Shown here: piece after piece, positions 45,149-55,095 of the stretch
Numbering within the stretch: the first letter of the stretch is position 1
Layout of the letters: each line of letters starts with the position of its first letter
Made by a program: the position numbers and the translations under genes
The notes under the pieces: generated by a model
What the model was told of the DNA's origin: nothing
The model's database searches: none
What the model saw: the letters and a program-made list of their open reading frames with translations, nothing else
Assembly: GCF_900111305.1 (NCBI RefSeq)
Contig: NZ_FOGS01000007.1
Location: forward strand, 1 to 64,000
Source: Vreelandella subterranea
Lineage (GTDB): Bacteria > Pseudomonadota > Gammaproteobacteria > Pseudomonadales > Halomonadaceae
Direction: 5' to 3'
DNA: 64,000 nucleotides

Positions 45149-45178
45149 AAAAAGAGCACCTACGGGTGCTCTTTTTTT
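45149..45178 (+). terminator. Terminator of the sdh-suc operon
   Basis: AAAAAGAGCACC-TAC-GGGTGCTCTTTTTTT. Its right side overlaps the end of the convergent gene at 45160. Confidence 0.9.
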
Positions 45179-46221
45179 GCCTCTGGGACGGGCCCATCGA
45201 TTGAGGGGCTGCGCCTGAACAAGCGGAATCCATAGCTCAGGAAAAACGGTGCGCCGGCGGCCAAATAGAGATGGTAGCTGATGAGGCGCCATATCAATAC
45301 CGCAGCGGCGGCCTGCTCGGCGGCCATTAACGGCAGCAAAAGCGAGCCAACCCCCACCTCGGCCGCACCGGCGCCACCGGGCAAAAAGCTCAACTGGCTG
45401 GCGGCCATGGCCAGCATCTGGGTCAAGAAGGTCCACACCCAATCGACATCCCCCCCCACGCCGAGCACCGCCAGGTAGAGCAGGCTGTAGCGCATCAGCC
45501 AGTGAGCCGTGGTCAGCAGGAGCATCGCGGCTAACGTTGTGGGAGGCAGCGACAGCGTTACCTTCAAGTCCTGGCGAAAGCCCAGACACCCACGGGCAAG
45601 GCGTCGGCGGCGGTCGCGACTCAGCCAGGTAAGCCTGAAACGCCTGGCCCGCAATAGCCGGGGTAGCTGATAGACCAGCAGACTGACGAGCGTGGCGCAG
45701 GCGACCAGGCCAGCCAGGGCGGATTGCACCAGCGTTTGATGGGGCCAGTTGACGTCGCTGACCAATGACAGAATCACCAGCCCGCCGAGCATACTGAGAA
45801 AGAACAGCATGTCGCAGCCCTGGTCGATCAGAAATACCGCGCTGCCTTTGGAGGGAGGAAGACCGCGCTGTGCCAATAGCACGAGTAGCGTGGCGGGGCC
45901 GCCACTCCCGCCCGGTGTGGCACACAGGGCAAACTTCGACGCCAGCTCAATACCCAAGGCACCGCGTTGCCCCAACGGGCCTGCCCGCCCGCCCAGCATC
46001 AAGCGTAGCCGTGCGGCGTTCAGGTTCCAGCACAGGCAAGCGAGGAACAGCATCAGCAGCAGTATGCCAAGCGGAAACTGTCGGACGCGCTGCCAGGCGT
46101 CACTGCCGCCGATCCAGGCGGTCAGCACTAGGGGTAACCCCAATGCCAGCACGATCATGGCGACTTGCAGGGGCCGCCAGCGCCACCAGGCTGAAGGTTT
46201 AGCGTGGCTGAAGGAGAGCAT
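45160..46221 (-). CDS. YbhN/UPF0104-type integral membrane protein
   Basis: 353 residues with about eight membrane segments, lysylphosphatidylglycerol-synthase transmembrane family (UPF0104). Motifs: ASKFALCATPGGSGGPATLLVLL, AVFLIDQGCDMLFFLS and QLSFLPGGAGAAEVGVGSLLLPLM, the last being the family signature. Its cytosolic C terminus is short, so no synthase domain is present. The overlap with the glycosyltransferase start-to-stop suggests a joint role in lipid or glycolipid handling; the exact function is unknown. Confidence 0.85.
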   Translation of the reverse strand: MLSFSHAKPSAWWRWRPLQVAMIVLALGLPLVLTAWIGGSDAWQRVRQFPLGILLLMLFLACLCWNLNAARLRLMLGGRAGPLGQRGALGIELASKFALCATPGGSGGPATLLVLLAQRGLPPSKGSAVFLIDQGCDMLFFLSMLGGLVILSLVSDVNWPHQTLVQSALAGLVACATLVSLLVYQLPRLLRARRFRLTWLSRDRRRRLARGCLGFRQDLKVTLSLPPTTLAAMLLLTTAHWLMRYSLLYLAVLGVGGDVDWVWTFLTQMLAMAASQLSFLPGGAGAAEVGVGSLLLPLMAAEQAAAAVLIWRLISYHLYLAAGAPFFLSYGFRLFRRSPSIDGPVPEAKKEHP

Positions 46222-47317
46222 GGGGCATAGCGATATCGGTCAAGGTCTCGTAGTGAGCCAGCAGCGAGTGCATCACGCTATCCCAGTTGGCGTAGCGCTC
46301 CACATGGCGGCGTGCGTAGCGCCCGCTGGCCGCAATGTCATTGCTGAATAGCGCATCGCAGGCTTCGGCCATGGCGGCGGGGTCCAGCGGGCGGCATAAA
46401 ATGCCGGCGCCGAGGGGAACATTCTCAGCCAGTGCCCCGGCGCGGGCGGCGACCACTGGGGTGCCGCAGGCCATGGCTTCCTGGGCGATCAAACCAAAGG
46501 TTTCCCGGGTACCCGCATGCAAGAGGGCATCGCTGCTGGCAAGCGCCTTGGTCACCTCGTGGGCACCGCAACAGCGGTCGACCACGGTGACGTTGGTGGG
46601 GACCTGGTGCGGCATCCCAGGACCCATCAGCAAGAGGTGGTAGTCGTCGCCCAGCCTGCGCATGGTGGCCAGCAGGACATCGATATTCTTTTCCCGGGAG
46701 TAGCGGCCGACGAAAATCAGCAGCTTTTTATGCGGTGGAATGCCCATGCTGGCGCGAAAGTCAGCATCGTACTGGCTAGGGTGGAAGTGGTTAACGTCGA
46801 CCCCCAGAGGCTGCACCCGGACGTGTTCGACGCCCCATTCCCTTAGGCGGTCTGCCATGACCTGGCAGGGGGCCAGCACGCTATCAAACTGGCGATAGAG
46901 GTTCGTCAAGTAGCGGATCAAGCGCCGACTCACATGCCGCCCGAAACGGTCGCCCATCAAGCGTGGCAAGTCCGAGTGATAAAACCCGACCACGGGAATG
47001 CCCAGCCGTTGTCCGGCTTCAAGAGCTGCCCAGGCGGTCACATAGGGGTCACCGGCCTCGATGAGGTCAGGCCGTAAGCCGATCAGCGCATCGCGCCACG
47101 GAGCCGCGCGCAGAGGAAAGCGGTAACCCTGCCCAAGGGGTAAACGAAAGGCCGGTAAGGTGTGCTGGTCGCCGAGGCTGTCTCGCTCGGCACCGGGTAC
47201 CAGCAGGCTTGTGCGCACGCCGGGGTAGCGGGAAAAGACGCGATGCTTGGCCTGTAAATAGGTACGCACGCCGCCGCTGGCGGGTGCATGGAACATGGTC
47301 ACATCGGCGATGTGCAA
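46199..47317 (-). CDS. Glycosyltransferase family 4
   Basis: 372 residues, GT-B fold. N-terminal HAPASGGVRTYLQAKHRVF, C-terminal nucleotide-sugar site FVGRYSREKNIDVLLATMRRL and GTRETFGLIAQEAMACGTPVVAAR (the E-x7-E motif). It transfers a sugar from a nucleotide donor; the acceptor is unknown, possibly a lipid given the membrane protein gene that overlaps it by 23 bases. Confidence 0.9.
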   Translation of the reverse strand: MHIADVTMFHAPASGGVRTYLQAKHRVFSRYPGVRTSLLVPGAERDSLGDQHTLPAFRLPLGQGYRFPLRAAPWRDALIGLRPDLIEAGDPYVTAWAALEAGQRLGIPVVGFYHSDLPRLMGDRFGRHVSRRLIRYLTNLYRQFDSVLAPCQVMADRLREWGVEHVRVQPLGVDVNHFHPSQYDADFRASMGIPPHKKLLIFVGRYSREKNIDVLLATMRRLGDDYHLLLMGPGMPHQVPTNVTVVDRCCGAHEVTKALASSDALLHAGTRETFGLIAQEAMACGTPVVAARAGALAENVPLGAGILCRPLDPAAMAEACDALFSNDIAASGRYARRHVERYANWDSVMHSLLAHYETLTDIAMPHALLQPR

Positions 47318-47403
47318 GGTAACCTCCGAGCCACATGAATGTCATGAGTTACCTTAACCAATCAATAAGTCAGTTCGACGACAGGGCGATGACTGACATA
47401 CGC

Positions 47404-47439
47404 ATAAAAAAACCACGGTCTCGTCAACAGAGACCGTGG
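47404..47439 (-). terminator. Terminator of the RNase II gene
   Basis: Minus strand: CCACGGTCTC / GAGACCGTGG stem, seven-base loop, then eight or nine T. Confidence 0.9.
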
Positions 47440-47466
47440 CTTAACGTCACCTTGGCAGCCTGCTTA

Positions 47467-49407
47467 TCAAGCGGCGGGTTTTGCTACCAGCGAACGGGTT
47501 TCTTCACGGGCTTCGGTGAGCACGACGCGAAGGCTGTCGCCCAGCTTGTAGCGTTCTTCGCCTTCGATCTGGATGCGGCCTTCCTTGTCGTCAATCACCA
47601 CCTTGCTGCGGTCACTGTGCATCAAGGGAGCGGGGACAAAGGCGGTGGCACCGTTTTCGATCAGGCGAACGCGCATGCCGCCTCGGTTGATCGCCATGAT
47701 CTCGGCGTCAAAGGTGTCCTGGTTCTGCGCGGCGGGCGTCAGGTAGCGCACGTAAAGCCAGTCTTTCACGTCGCGCTCGGCCATACGGTTCAGGCGGCGG
47801 CGCTCGGTCAGCTGTTCGGTGAGCTGCTGGCTGGCTTCAGCCGGGGCTTGTTCACCCTTCAGCACGCGCTTGATCAGGCGGTGGTTGACCATATCGCCAT
47901 ACTTGCGGATCGGCGACGTCCAGGTGGCGTAGGCGGCAAGGCCCAGGCCGAAGTGCGGGCCGGGTTGGGCCGACATGCTGGTGAAGCCCTGGAAACGACG
48001 CAGGCGGGCATCCAGCCAGGCATCGTCGCGGCTTTCCAGCGCGCGCTTGAGGTCTTTGTAGTGGGCAAGCTCGGTTAACGCCTGCTGGTCCACCTCAATT
48101 TCCTGACCGGCCAGGAACGCCTGCGCGGCTTCGGCTTTCTCGGGCTCAAAGGCGCGGTGCACGTTGAAGATACCGTGACCGATGTGCTGGGCGAGGAAAT
48201 CGGCGCAACAGGCGTTGGCGGCAATCATCGACTCTTCGATCATGCGGTTGGCGATGCGGCGATCTTCGGTGCGAATCCCCAGCACGTTCCCCGCGTCGTC
48301 CAGGTCAAAGACGTAATCCGGGCGGTCCTTGAAGACCAGGGCATGCTCGTTACGCCAGGCGGTTCGCGCTTCGGTTAAATCGCGCAGCGCGGTCAACTGC
48401 TCGGCGATGTTATCCGCCGGTGCCCAATCGCCCTGACCATCGATCCAGTCAGACACCGGATCGTAGGCCAGTTTGGCATGCGATTTCACAGTGGCGGCGA
48501 AGAAGCGGTAATCGCCCAGGCTGCCGTCGGCATTGATATCCAGCGTGCAGGCCAGCGCCGGGCGATCTTGGCCTTCCCATAGCGAGCACAGCTCGTCCGA
48601 CAATTTCTCGGGCAGCATGGTGACGTTCTGGCCGGGCAAATACACCGTAAAGGCGCGGGTGCGCGCTTCCAGATCGGCGGCGTGGCCTTCTTCCACGTAG
48701 GCGGTGGGATCGGCGATGGCGACGCTCAACTGCCAGCCGCCTTCAGCGCGCGGCGTGACGTGCAGGGCGTCATCCATATCGCGGGTCTTTTCACCGTCGA
48801 TGGTAAAGAAGGGCTGTGCGGTAAGGTCCTCGCGGACAAGGCCTTCATCGCGCAGTGGCCAGTCGTCGCCCGCATTGGGAGACGCCTGCTCCAGCGCATG
48901 ACGGGCAAGCGTGACACGCCATGGAACGGCGGGGTCGTCGGATTTGGCCACCAACTCGTCAATCTGGCTGAAAAAACCGCGATCGTTTTCTTTCAGCGGG
49001 TGACGCACCAGGCGGGCGACGACCCAATCGCCATCAGCAATGGTCGACTCATCCAGGCTGTTCTTGATGCGCGCTTTAAGCACGTTACGGATCGAGGGAT
49101 GATCCGGCACGACGGCAAGGCGGTCTTCGCGCTTTTGCACGCGCGCAATAAAACGGTCGAGCCCCGCTTCGATCAGCTTCTCGGGCTCAAGGGATTTTTT
49201 ATCGCCGTTCTCGTGAATCACGCCTTCTACGCGGTCACCGTGGAGCACCTGCTTCATGGCGGGGGGCGGCACGAAATAGGAGTCACCGTCATCGGTTTCA
49301 AGAAACCCGAAGCCTTTCTCGGTAGCCTTGATCACCCCTTCGGCACGTGGGGTGGTATCGCGAATCTGTTGCTTGAGCGACGCAAGCACGGAATTGTTTT
49401 GCAGCAT
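47467..49407 (-). CDS. rnb: Exoribonuclease II
   Basis: 646 residues (E. coli RNase II 644). Cold-shock domains at the N terminus (RAEGVIKATEKGFGFLETDDGDSYFVPPPAM), catalytic RNB domain with DGEKTRDMDDALHV (metal-binding Asp cluster) and RIANRMIEESMIAANACCADFL, and a C-terminal S1 domain (EIMAINRGGMRVRLIENGATAFVPAPLM). Degrades mRNA 3' to 5'. The length and domain end favour RNase II over RNase R. Confidence 0.93.
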   Translation of the reverse strand: MLQNNSVLASLKQQIRDTTPRAEGVIKATEKGFGFLETDDGDSYFVPPPAMKQVLHGDRVEGVIHENGDKKSLEPEKLIEAGLDRFIARVQKREDRLAVVPDHPSIRNVLKARIKNSLDESTIADGDWVVARLVRHPLKENDRGFFSQIDELVAKSDDPAVPWRVTLARHALEQASPNAGDDWPLRDEGLVREDLTAQPFFTIDGEKTRDMDDALHVTPRAEGGWQLSVAIADPTAYVEEGHAADLEARTRAFTVYLPGQNVTMLPEKLSDELCSLWEGQDRPALACTLDINADGSLGDYRFFAATVKSHAKLAYDPVSDWIDGQGDWAPADNIAEQLTALRDLTEARTAWRNEHALVFKDRPDYVFDLDDAGNVLGIRTEDRRIANRMIEESMIAANACCADFLAQHIGHGIFNVHRAFEPEKAEAAQAFLAGQEIEVDQQALTELAHYKDLKRALESRDDAWLDARLRRFQGFTSMSAQPGPHFGLGLAAYATWTSPIRKYGDMVNHRLIKRVLKGEQAPAEASQQLTEQLTERRRLNRMAERDVKDWLYVRYLTPAAQNQDTFDAEIMAINRGGMRVRLIENGATAFVPAPLMHSDRSKVVIDDKEGRIQIEGEERYKLGDSLRVVLTEAREETRSLVAKPAA

Positions 49408-49568
49408 GAGGTCAATCAGTTGGCGAAGGATAGGGGGACACTATACGGATTACCGCGGGCCGCGCCAATTGTCGTTGCCGCTGGTCGACCTGGAACACGG
49501 TAAGTCAACTACTTACATGCGGTTTGCCGAATCGGGTAAGCTATTGATACATCTTTCGGGAGCGCGCT

Positions 49569-50366
49569 ATGACACCACGGCTAATTGTTTCGGATCTGGA
49601 TGGAACCCTGCTGGGGAGTGATCACCGGCTGCACGATGAGACGGTTGACGTACTTCGCCAGTTGCATGGTCAGGGGCACCATGTCGCGCTGGCGTCGGGT
49701 CGTCATTATCACGATATGCGGGTGTTCCGTGATCAACTGGCGATTCCGGCGCACTTGATCAGTACCAACGGCGCTTATGTACACGACCCGAACGACACCT
49801 TGCTCGCCGCCCATCATGTGGCGCCGGAACATGCACAGACGCTGATTGATCTTCCGCGCCCGCCTCAGGTACGGCTTAACATTTACCGTGAAAGCGGCTG
49901 GCATATCGACGTTGAGGCGCCGCACTTACTGTCACTTCATGCCTCTACCGGCTTTCGCTATGCGGTTGTGCCGCCCACGCAGATGGACACTAACGGTGTA
50001 GGCAAAGTGCTTTATCTGGGTGATCCCGCCGCGCTGAAACAACTGGAAGCCCAGGCGCAGGAAGCTCACGGCGACGCACTGCATATTACCTATTCGACGG
50101 TCGACTCGCTGGAAATCATGGCCCGCGGCGTCAACAAGGGGGTCGCGCTATCATCACTGCTGGAGCGGTTGGGGTTGACGGCTGCCGACTGTCTGGCCTT
50201 CGGCGATAACCTCAACGATACCGAAATGCTGGACCTGGCGGGGGAAGCCCAGGTGATGGCCAACGCCCACCCGGCGTTGTTTGATCGCGTCACCGGCGCT
50301 GAACGCATCGGTCATCACGGCGAGGCGGCAGTTGCCCGGTGGCTACGCGAGCGCTTTGCGCTGTAA
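49569..50366 (+). CDS. Cof-type HAD-superfamily phosphatase
   Basis: 265 residues, HAD subclass IIB. Motif I VSDLDGTLLGSD (nucleophile Asp), motif II HVALASGR, motif III Lys in RGVNKGVALSSLLE, motif IV GDNLNDTEML. Usual substrates are sugar phosphates or nucleotides such as FMN; the real one is not known. GGGAG precedes the ATG. Confidence 0.9.
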   Translation: MTPRLIVSDLDGTLLGSDHRLHDETVDVLRQLHGQGHHVALASGRHYHDMRVFRDQLAIPAHLISTNGAYVHDPNDTLLAAHHVAPEHAQTLIDLPRPPQVRLNIYRESGWHIDVEAPHLLSLHASTGFRYAVVPPTQMDTNGVGKVLYLGDPAALKQLEAQAQEAHGDALHITYSTVDSLEIMARGVNKGVALSSLLERLGLTAADCLAFGDNLNDTEMLDLAGEAQVMANAHPALFDRVTGAERIGHHGEAAVARWLRERFAL

Positions 50367-50463
50367 CAGGCTACCACCTTAGTCGAGGCTGCCTTGTCAC
50401 CTGCGTTTGGCTCGCCCATGATCATCCCTTCTTACAAAAATAGTGTGGGATCAGCCTGCCCCG

Positions 50464-51216
50464 ATGACAACCACCACCATGACATCGTCCACCCCGACCA
50501 AGCCTGCCACGCTGTTCGTGGTCGACGATGACCCGGAAATTTGTGAGCTGTTGGCCGATTATCTGGGCCGTCATGGCTATCATGTGCTGACCGCTCAGGA
50601 TGCCGCTGCGTTGAGAGCCCTTATGCAGCAGACATCGGCAGATCTGCTGATCGTCGATCTGATGCTGCCGAGGGACGATGGCTTTTCGATCTGCCGGGAG
50701 GTTCGCAAACAAAGCGACGTGCCGATTATCATGCTCACCGCCAGTGCCGATGAAACCGACCGGATTCTGGGCCTGGAGTTGGGCGCCGATGACTATCTGG
50801 GCAAGCCGTTCAACCCCCGCGAATTGCTGGCGCGCATCAAGGCCGTCATGCGTAGGACCCGGCCCGCCCAAGCCGCGCCCAGCGCCGACCAGGCGCGCTG
50901 CGTCAGCTTCGGTGGCTGGGAGCTGGATCGTATGACCCGTGAACTGATCGACCGGCAGGGCGAACGCACGGCGTTGTCCGGGGCCGATTTCCAACTGCTT
51001 CAGGTCTTCCTTGAACGCCCCGCCACCGTGCTGTCCCGGGATGATCTCTATGCGCTCACCCGCGGCCGCGACGCACCTCCGCTGGACCGCTCGATCGATG
51101 TCCATGTTTGCCGGTTACGCCAGCGGCTGGGCGAGGATGCCCAGCACTCGCAGTTGATTCGTACCGTCCGGGGAGCGGGTTACATCTTAACCGCCCGTGT
51201 CGATGCGCTAACGTGA
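50464..51216 (+). CDS. gltR: OmpR-family response regulator, GltR-like
   Basis: About 250 residues. Receiver domain with acidic pocket VVDDDPEI, phospho-acceptor Asp in LLIVDLMLP and Lys in GKPFNPRELL; C-terminal winged helix (DRSIDVHVCRLRQRLGED ... IRTVRGAGYIL). The start is unsure; GTG 50443, ATG 50464 and ATG 50479 all lack a good ribosome site. In Pseudomonas the pair gltR-gtrS stands before gtsABCD and controls glucose uptake; the same order here is the reason for the name. Confidence 0.87.
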   Translation: MTTTTMTSSTPTKPATLFVVDDDPEICELLADYLGRHGYHVLTAQDAAALRALMQQTSADLLIVDLMLPRDDGFSICREVRKQSDVPIIMLTASADETDRILGLELGADDYLGKPFNPRELLARIKAVMRRTRPAQAAPSADQARCVSFGGWELDRMTRELIDRQGERTALSGADFQLLQVFLERPATVLSRDDLYALTRGRDAPPLDRSIDVHVCRLRQRLGEDAQHSQLIRTVRGAGYILTARVDALT

Positions 51217-52700
51217 CCCCTTCGCGCTGGCAAACCCTCAAGCGGCGTGGTGCGCGCTGGTTGCCGACCACGTTACGCGGTCGCTTCGTGATTATCATGC
51301 TGGCGGGGGTGTTGGTCGCTCAGGTGGCAAGCTATGCGATCTGGACGTCTCAGGTGCGTTCCAGTCAGTTGCGACAGCTGGATGAGCTGTCCACCAATAT
51401 GGCGTTCAGTATCGCGTCCACGATGCAGTATTTCCGTTCATTGCCCTATGAGTACCGGCACATCGTGCTCGACCAGTTGCGCAACATGGGCGGCACGCGC
51501 TTTTTCGTCAGCATCAACGAGCGGCGCTTGACCATCGAGGATATTGGCTCGGGCCCGGAAAAGCAGGTGGTGGTGGATAACGTTCGCAATATTCTCACCG
51601 AGCAGCTCAATATCGACGACGTGGTGGTGGAGTTCTCCCGGCCCGAGACGCTTCGCGTCTTGAATAACGAGGTATTACTCAAGGACTTGCCGCCGCGCTG
51701 GGGCCAGCACAGCCTGCTAATGGAGCCACTTTCGCCCCCGATTCTGGTGGTCCAGCTGGAGCTGGCGCCAGACACCTGGCTTTACGTGGCCACGTTGCTG
51801 GGGGTGCCGGATATTTTTACGGGCTATCGCTGGCTTTCCGAAGAGCGCGTGCTGGTCGGGCTGCTGGTGCTGCTCAGCGTGATTGCGCTGTCACTGCTGG
51901 GGATTCGCAGCGCAACCCGCCCCTTGGCGCGGCTCTCCAGAGCGGCACTGCAGCTTGGCGACGACCTCGATATGCCGCCCCTCAAGGAGAGCGGGCCTAA
52001 AGAGGTCGCCGCCACCGCGGTGGCATTCAACCGCATGCAGCAGCGTATTCGCGAGCAGATCGAAGAACGCGAGCGGTTGTTTTCGGCCATCTCCCATGAT
52101 CTGAAAACGCCGCTGACGCGCCTGCGCCTGCGCGCCGAAATGCTCGATGATGAGGTTCAGCGGCAGCGCTTCTGTGCGGCCCTGGATGAGCTCGATGGCC
52201 TGGTCAAGGGCGCGCTGGCGTCGGTAAAAGGCCTGGACCTGCACGAAGTGCCAGAGCCCTTGGACCTTGAAACACTCATCGATGATATCGCCGGGGAACT
52301 TCGCCTCCAGGGCGGACGCGTGACCGTGCAGGGCAAGGCCGCACCTCTCACGGTCAAGCCGATGGCCTTCAAGCGCTGTTTGGCGAACCTGCTGGAAAAT
52401 GCCGTCTTCTATGGGCAGCACGTGGATGTATCCCTGGTGGACCAGGCGGGCGTCGTGACGATCAAGATTCGCGACCACGGCCCTGGTATTCCCGACGACC
52501 AGCTGTCCCGTGTGTTCTCGCCGTTCGTTCGCCTGGAGCCGTCGCGCAGCCGCCACACCGGGGGCAGTGGGCTCGGCCTGGGCATTGCCCGCCACATCGC
52601 CCGCGCCCACGGCGGCGATATTCAGCTTGCCAACCATCCCCAGGGCGGGCTGTGTGTCACCCTGACGATCCCTCACCATGAAACTATTACCGATCTGTAA
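51213..52700 (+). CDS. gtrS: Sensor histidine kinase, GtrS-like
   Basis: 495 residues from a GTG overlapping the regulator stop (GTGA). Membrane segment FVIIMLAGVLVAQVASYAIW, periplasmic sensor of about 170 residues, second segment VLVGLLVLLSVIALSLLGI, HAMP, H-box AISHDLKTPLTRLRLRAEML, N-box CLANLLENAVFYG, G-boxes DHGPGIPD and GGSGLGLGIARHIA. GtrS of Pseudomonas senses 2-ketogluconate/6-phosphogluconate; ligand here unknown. Confidence 0.9.
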   Translation: MTPSRWQTLKRRGARWLPTTLRGRFVIIMLAGVLVAQVASYAIWTSQVRSSQLRQLDELSTNMAFSIASTMQYFRSLPYEYRHIVLDQLRNMGGTRFFVSINERRLTIEDIGSGPEKQVVVDNVRNILTEQLNIDDVVVEFSRPETLRVLNNEVLLKDLPPRWGQHSLLMEPLSPPILVVQLELAPDTWLYVATLLGVPDIFTGYRWLSEERVLVGLLVLLSVIALSLLGIRSATRPLARLSRAALQLGDDLDMPPLKESGPKEVAATAVAFNRMQQRIREQIEERERLFSAISHDLKTPLTRLRLRAEMLDDEVQRQRFCAALDELDGLVKGALASVKGLDLHEVPEPLDLETLIDDIAGELRLQGGRVTVQGKAAPLTVKPMAFKRCLANLLENAVFYGQHVDVSLVDQAGVVTIKIRDHGPGIPDDQLSRVFSPFVRLEPSRSRHTGGSGLGLGIARHIARAHGGDIQLANHPQGGLCVTLTIPHHETITDL

Positions 52701-52806
52701 TAAACCTTAAATACTATGCAGGACTCGGTAACGCCCATGGGGGCGTATTTACAGTACGCTGTTGAATGTCATTGACCCTACACAACAACAACAGCAGGAG
52801 TTACCC
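52689..52806 (+). promoter_or_regulatory. Upstream region of the sugar ABC operon
   Basis: It contains two dyads, AACGCCC-ATG-GGGGCGT (52730-52746) and ACAGTACGCTGT (52751-52762), which could be regulator sites; no confident promoter was placed. Confidence 0.4.
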
Positions 52807-54087
52807 ATGCCCATGTTGAAGAAAACCGCGTTGAAGAAAACCTCCCTGGCCCTTGCCACGACGCTCGCAGGCCTCACCATGATCGGTCAGGCGCAGGCCA
52901 ATGAGGTGGAAGTACTGCACTGGTGGACCTCCGGTGGCGAAGCCCGGGCGGCCAACGTGCTCAAAGACCTGATGGAAGCTGAAGGTTACGGGTGGGAAGA
53001 TTTTGCCGTCGCCGGTGGGGGTGGTGAAACGGCCATGACGGTGCTCAAGTCCCGTGCCATGTCGGGCAACCCGCCCTCGGCGGCACAGATCAAGGGCCCC
53101 GAAATTCAAGAGTGGGGCGAGCTTGGCTTGCTCGGCAGCCTGGACGATGTCGCTGAGGCGGAAAACTGGGATGCGTTACTGCCCGAGGTCGTTGCCGACA
53201 TTATGCAGTACGACGGCGAGTACGTGGCAGTGCCGGCCAACGTCCACCGGGTCAACTGGCTGTGGGCCAACCCGGAGGTACTGGATGACGCGGGCGTTGC
53301 AATGCCCACTACCCTTGACGAGCTGTTTGCCGCGGGCGAGGCCATTCGCGATGCGGGCTATATTCCGCTAGCCCATGGTGGTCAGGCGTGGCAGGACGCC
53401 ACCATCTTTGAAAGCGTGGTGATCGGCAGTCAGGGGGGCGAGTTTTATCAGCGCGCGTTGGTCGATCTTGACCCCGAGGCCCTGGGCGGCGAGCAGATGG
53501 TCGATGCGCTGGAGGACTTCAAGCGGTTGCGCACACTGATGGATGACGGCATGTCCGGTCGCGACTGGAATATCGCCACGGGGATGGTGATTGACGGTGA
53601 AGCCGCCATGCAGATGATGGGTGACTGGGCCAAAGGCGAGTTTACTGCCCGAGGCCTGACGGCGGGGGAAGACTATCTGTGTGCCCCGGCACCGGGCACC
53701 GAGGATGTCTTTGCCTTCAATATCGATAGCCTGGCGATGTTCCGGGTTACCGATGAAGCCGAGCTTGAAGCTCAACATGCGCTGGCCCGCCTGGTGCTTG
53801 AACCCACCTTTCAGGAAGCCTTCAATCTGGCCAAGGGCTCGATTCCCGCACGGCCCGACCTGGACATGAGCGAGTTTGACAGCTGTGCGCAGCAGTCGCT
53901 CAGCGATTTCCAGCGCACCGCTGAAGAGGGCGGACTGGTGCCGAGCATGGCCCACGGTATGGCCGTACGTGCCGATATCCAGGGGGCTATCTTCGATGTG
54001 GTGACCAACTACTTCAACGACGACGACATGCAAGCCGAAGAAGCCGCTGAGCGCCTGGTCAACGCGGCTGAAGCAGCTTCGTTCTAA
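52807..54087 (+). CDS. gtsA: Sugar (glucose-type) ABC transporter substrate-binding protein
   Basis: 426 residues from the ATG with GCAGGAG eight bases upstream. Signal peptide KKTSLALATTLAGLTMIGQAQA, cleavage before NEVEVLHWWTSGGEA. Family 1 solute-binding fold (VPANVHRVNWLWANPEVLDDAG, AHGGQAWQDATIFESVV). Similar in layout to Pseudomonas glucose/mannose-binding GtsA. Binds sugar in the periplasm and delivers it to the two permeases behind. Confidence 0.92.
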   Translation: MPMLKKTALKKTSLALATTLAGLTMIGQAQANEVEVLHWWTSGGEARAANVLKDLMEAEGYGWEDFAVAGGGGETAMTVLKSRAMSGNPPSAAQIKGPEIQEWGELGLLGSLDDVAEAENWDALLPEVVADIMQYDGEYVAVPANVHRVNWLWANPEVLDDAGVAMPTTLDELFAAGEAIRDAGYIPLAHGGQAWQDATIFESVVIGSQGGEFYQRALVDLDPEALGGEQMVDALEDFKRLRTLMDDGMSGRDWNIATGMVIDGEAAMQMMGDWAKGEFTARGLTAGEDYLCAPAPGTEDVFAFNIDSLAMFRVTDEAELEAQHALARLVLEPTFQEAFNLAKGSIPARPDLDMSEFDSCAQQSLSDFQRTAEEGGLVPSMAHGMAVRADIQGAIFDVVTNYFNDDDMQAEEAAERLVNAAEAASF

Positions 54088-54168
54088 CGTTCATTCGCAA
54101 CCTGTATAGGCGCTGACCGGCACCGTCGTGCTGGCAGCGCCACCGCTTCCTGGCGAGGACGTTTCCCC

Positions 54169-55095
54169 ATGAAAAACACTTCTACGGCGCGTGCCGGGCA
54201 TCCTGCTCCACGTGCCTCGACCTTGAGTGGGTGGCAGGCGTGGCTACCACGCCTGGTGCTTGCCCCCTCCGTGGCCATTTCGCTGTTCTTTGTTTACGGC
54301 TTCATGCTGTGGACCTTTATTCTGTCGCTGACCAGCTCACGCATGCTGCCCAGCTATGACTTTGTGGGCTTTGGACAGTATGCGCGCTTGATGCAAAACG
54401 AGCGCTGGTGGGTGGCATCCACCAACCTGATGATTTTCGGCTCGCTGTTCGTGGTGATTTGCCTGGTGATTGGTGTGCTGCTGGCAATGCTGCTCGACCA
54501 GAAAATCCGCCAGGAAGGCGCACTGCGCACGATTTACCTCTACCCCATGGCGCTCTCTTTTATCGTCACGGGCGTCGTCTGGAAGTGGCTGCTGAACCCC
54601 AGTCTGGGGATTCAGGCCATGGTACGCAGTTGGGGCTTCGAGTCGTTTCGCTTTGACTGGCTGGTCGATTCGGACATGGTGATTTACACCCTGGTGATTG
54701 CCGCTGTATGGCAGGCGTCAGGGTTTGTCATGGCGCTGTTTTTAGCCGGGTTGAGGGGCATTGATGACAGCATCATCAAAGCCGCCCAGCTGGATGGCGC
54801 CAGCCTGCCACGGGTTTACTGGCGAGTAGTGATGCCTTGCCTGCGCCCCGTGGTATTCAGCGCGGTGATGATCCTGGCGCACATTGCCATCAAGAGCTTC
54901 GACCTGGTGGTTGCCCTGACAGGCGGCGGCCCTGGCTACGCGTCAGACCTGCCTGCCACTTTCATGTACGCCCACGCGTTCAATCGGGCGCAGATTGGCC
55001 TGGGCTCGGCGAGCGCCATGCTGATGCTGGGGGGCGTACTGGCCATTCTGATTCCTTACTTGTATTCCGAATTGAGGAGCCGTCGGCATGGCTAA
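54169..55095 (+). CDS. gtsB: Sugar ABC transporter permease 1
   Basis: 308 residues, six membrane segments, MalF/UgpA type. EAA loop: IDDSIIKAAQLDGASLPRVYWRVVMPCLRP. The N terminus (KNTSTARAGHPAPRASTLSGWQAWLPRLVLAPS) is cytosolic. Overlaps the next permease by eight bases. Confidence 0.93.
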   Translation: MKNTSTARAGHPAPRASTLSGWQAWLPRLVLAPSVAISLFFVYGFMLWTFILSLTSSRMLPSYDFVGFGQYARLMQNERWWVASTNLMIFGSLFVVICLVIGVLLAMLLDQKIRQEGALRTIYLYPMALSFIVTGVVWKWLLNPSLGIQAMVRSWGFESFRFDWLVDSDMVIYTLVIAAVWQASGFVMALFLAGLRGIDDSIIKAAQLDGASLPRVYWRVVMPCLRPVVFSAVMILAHIAIKSFDLVVALTGGGPGYASDLPATFMYAHAFNRAQIGLGSASAMLMLGGVLAILIPYLYSELRSRRHG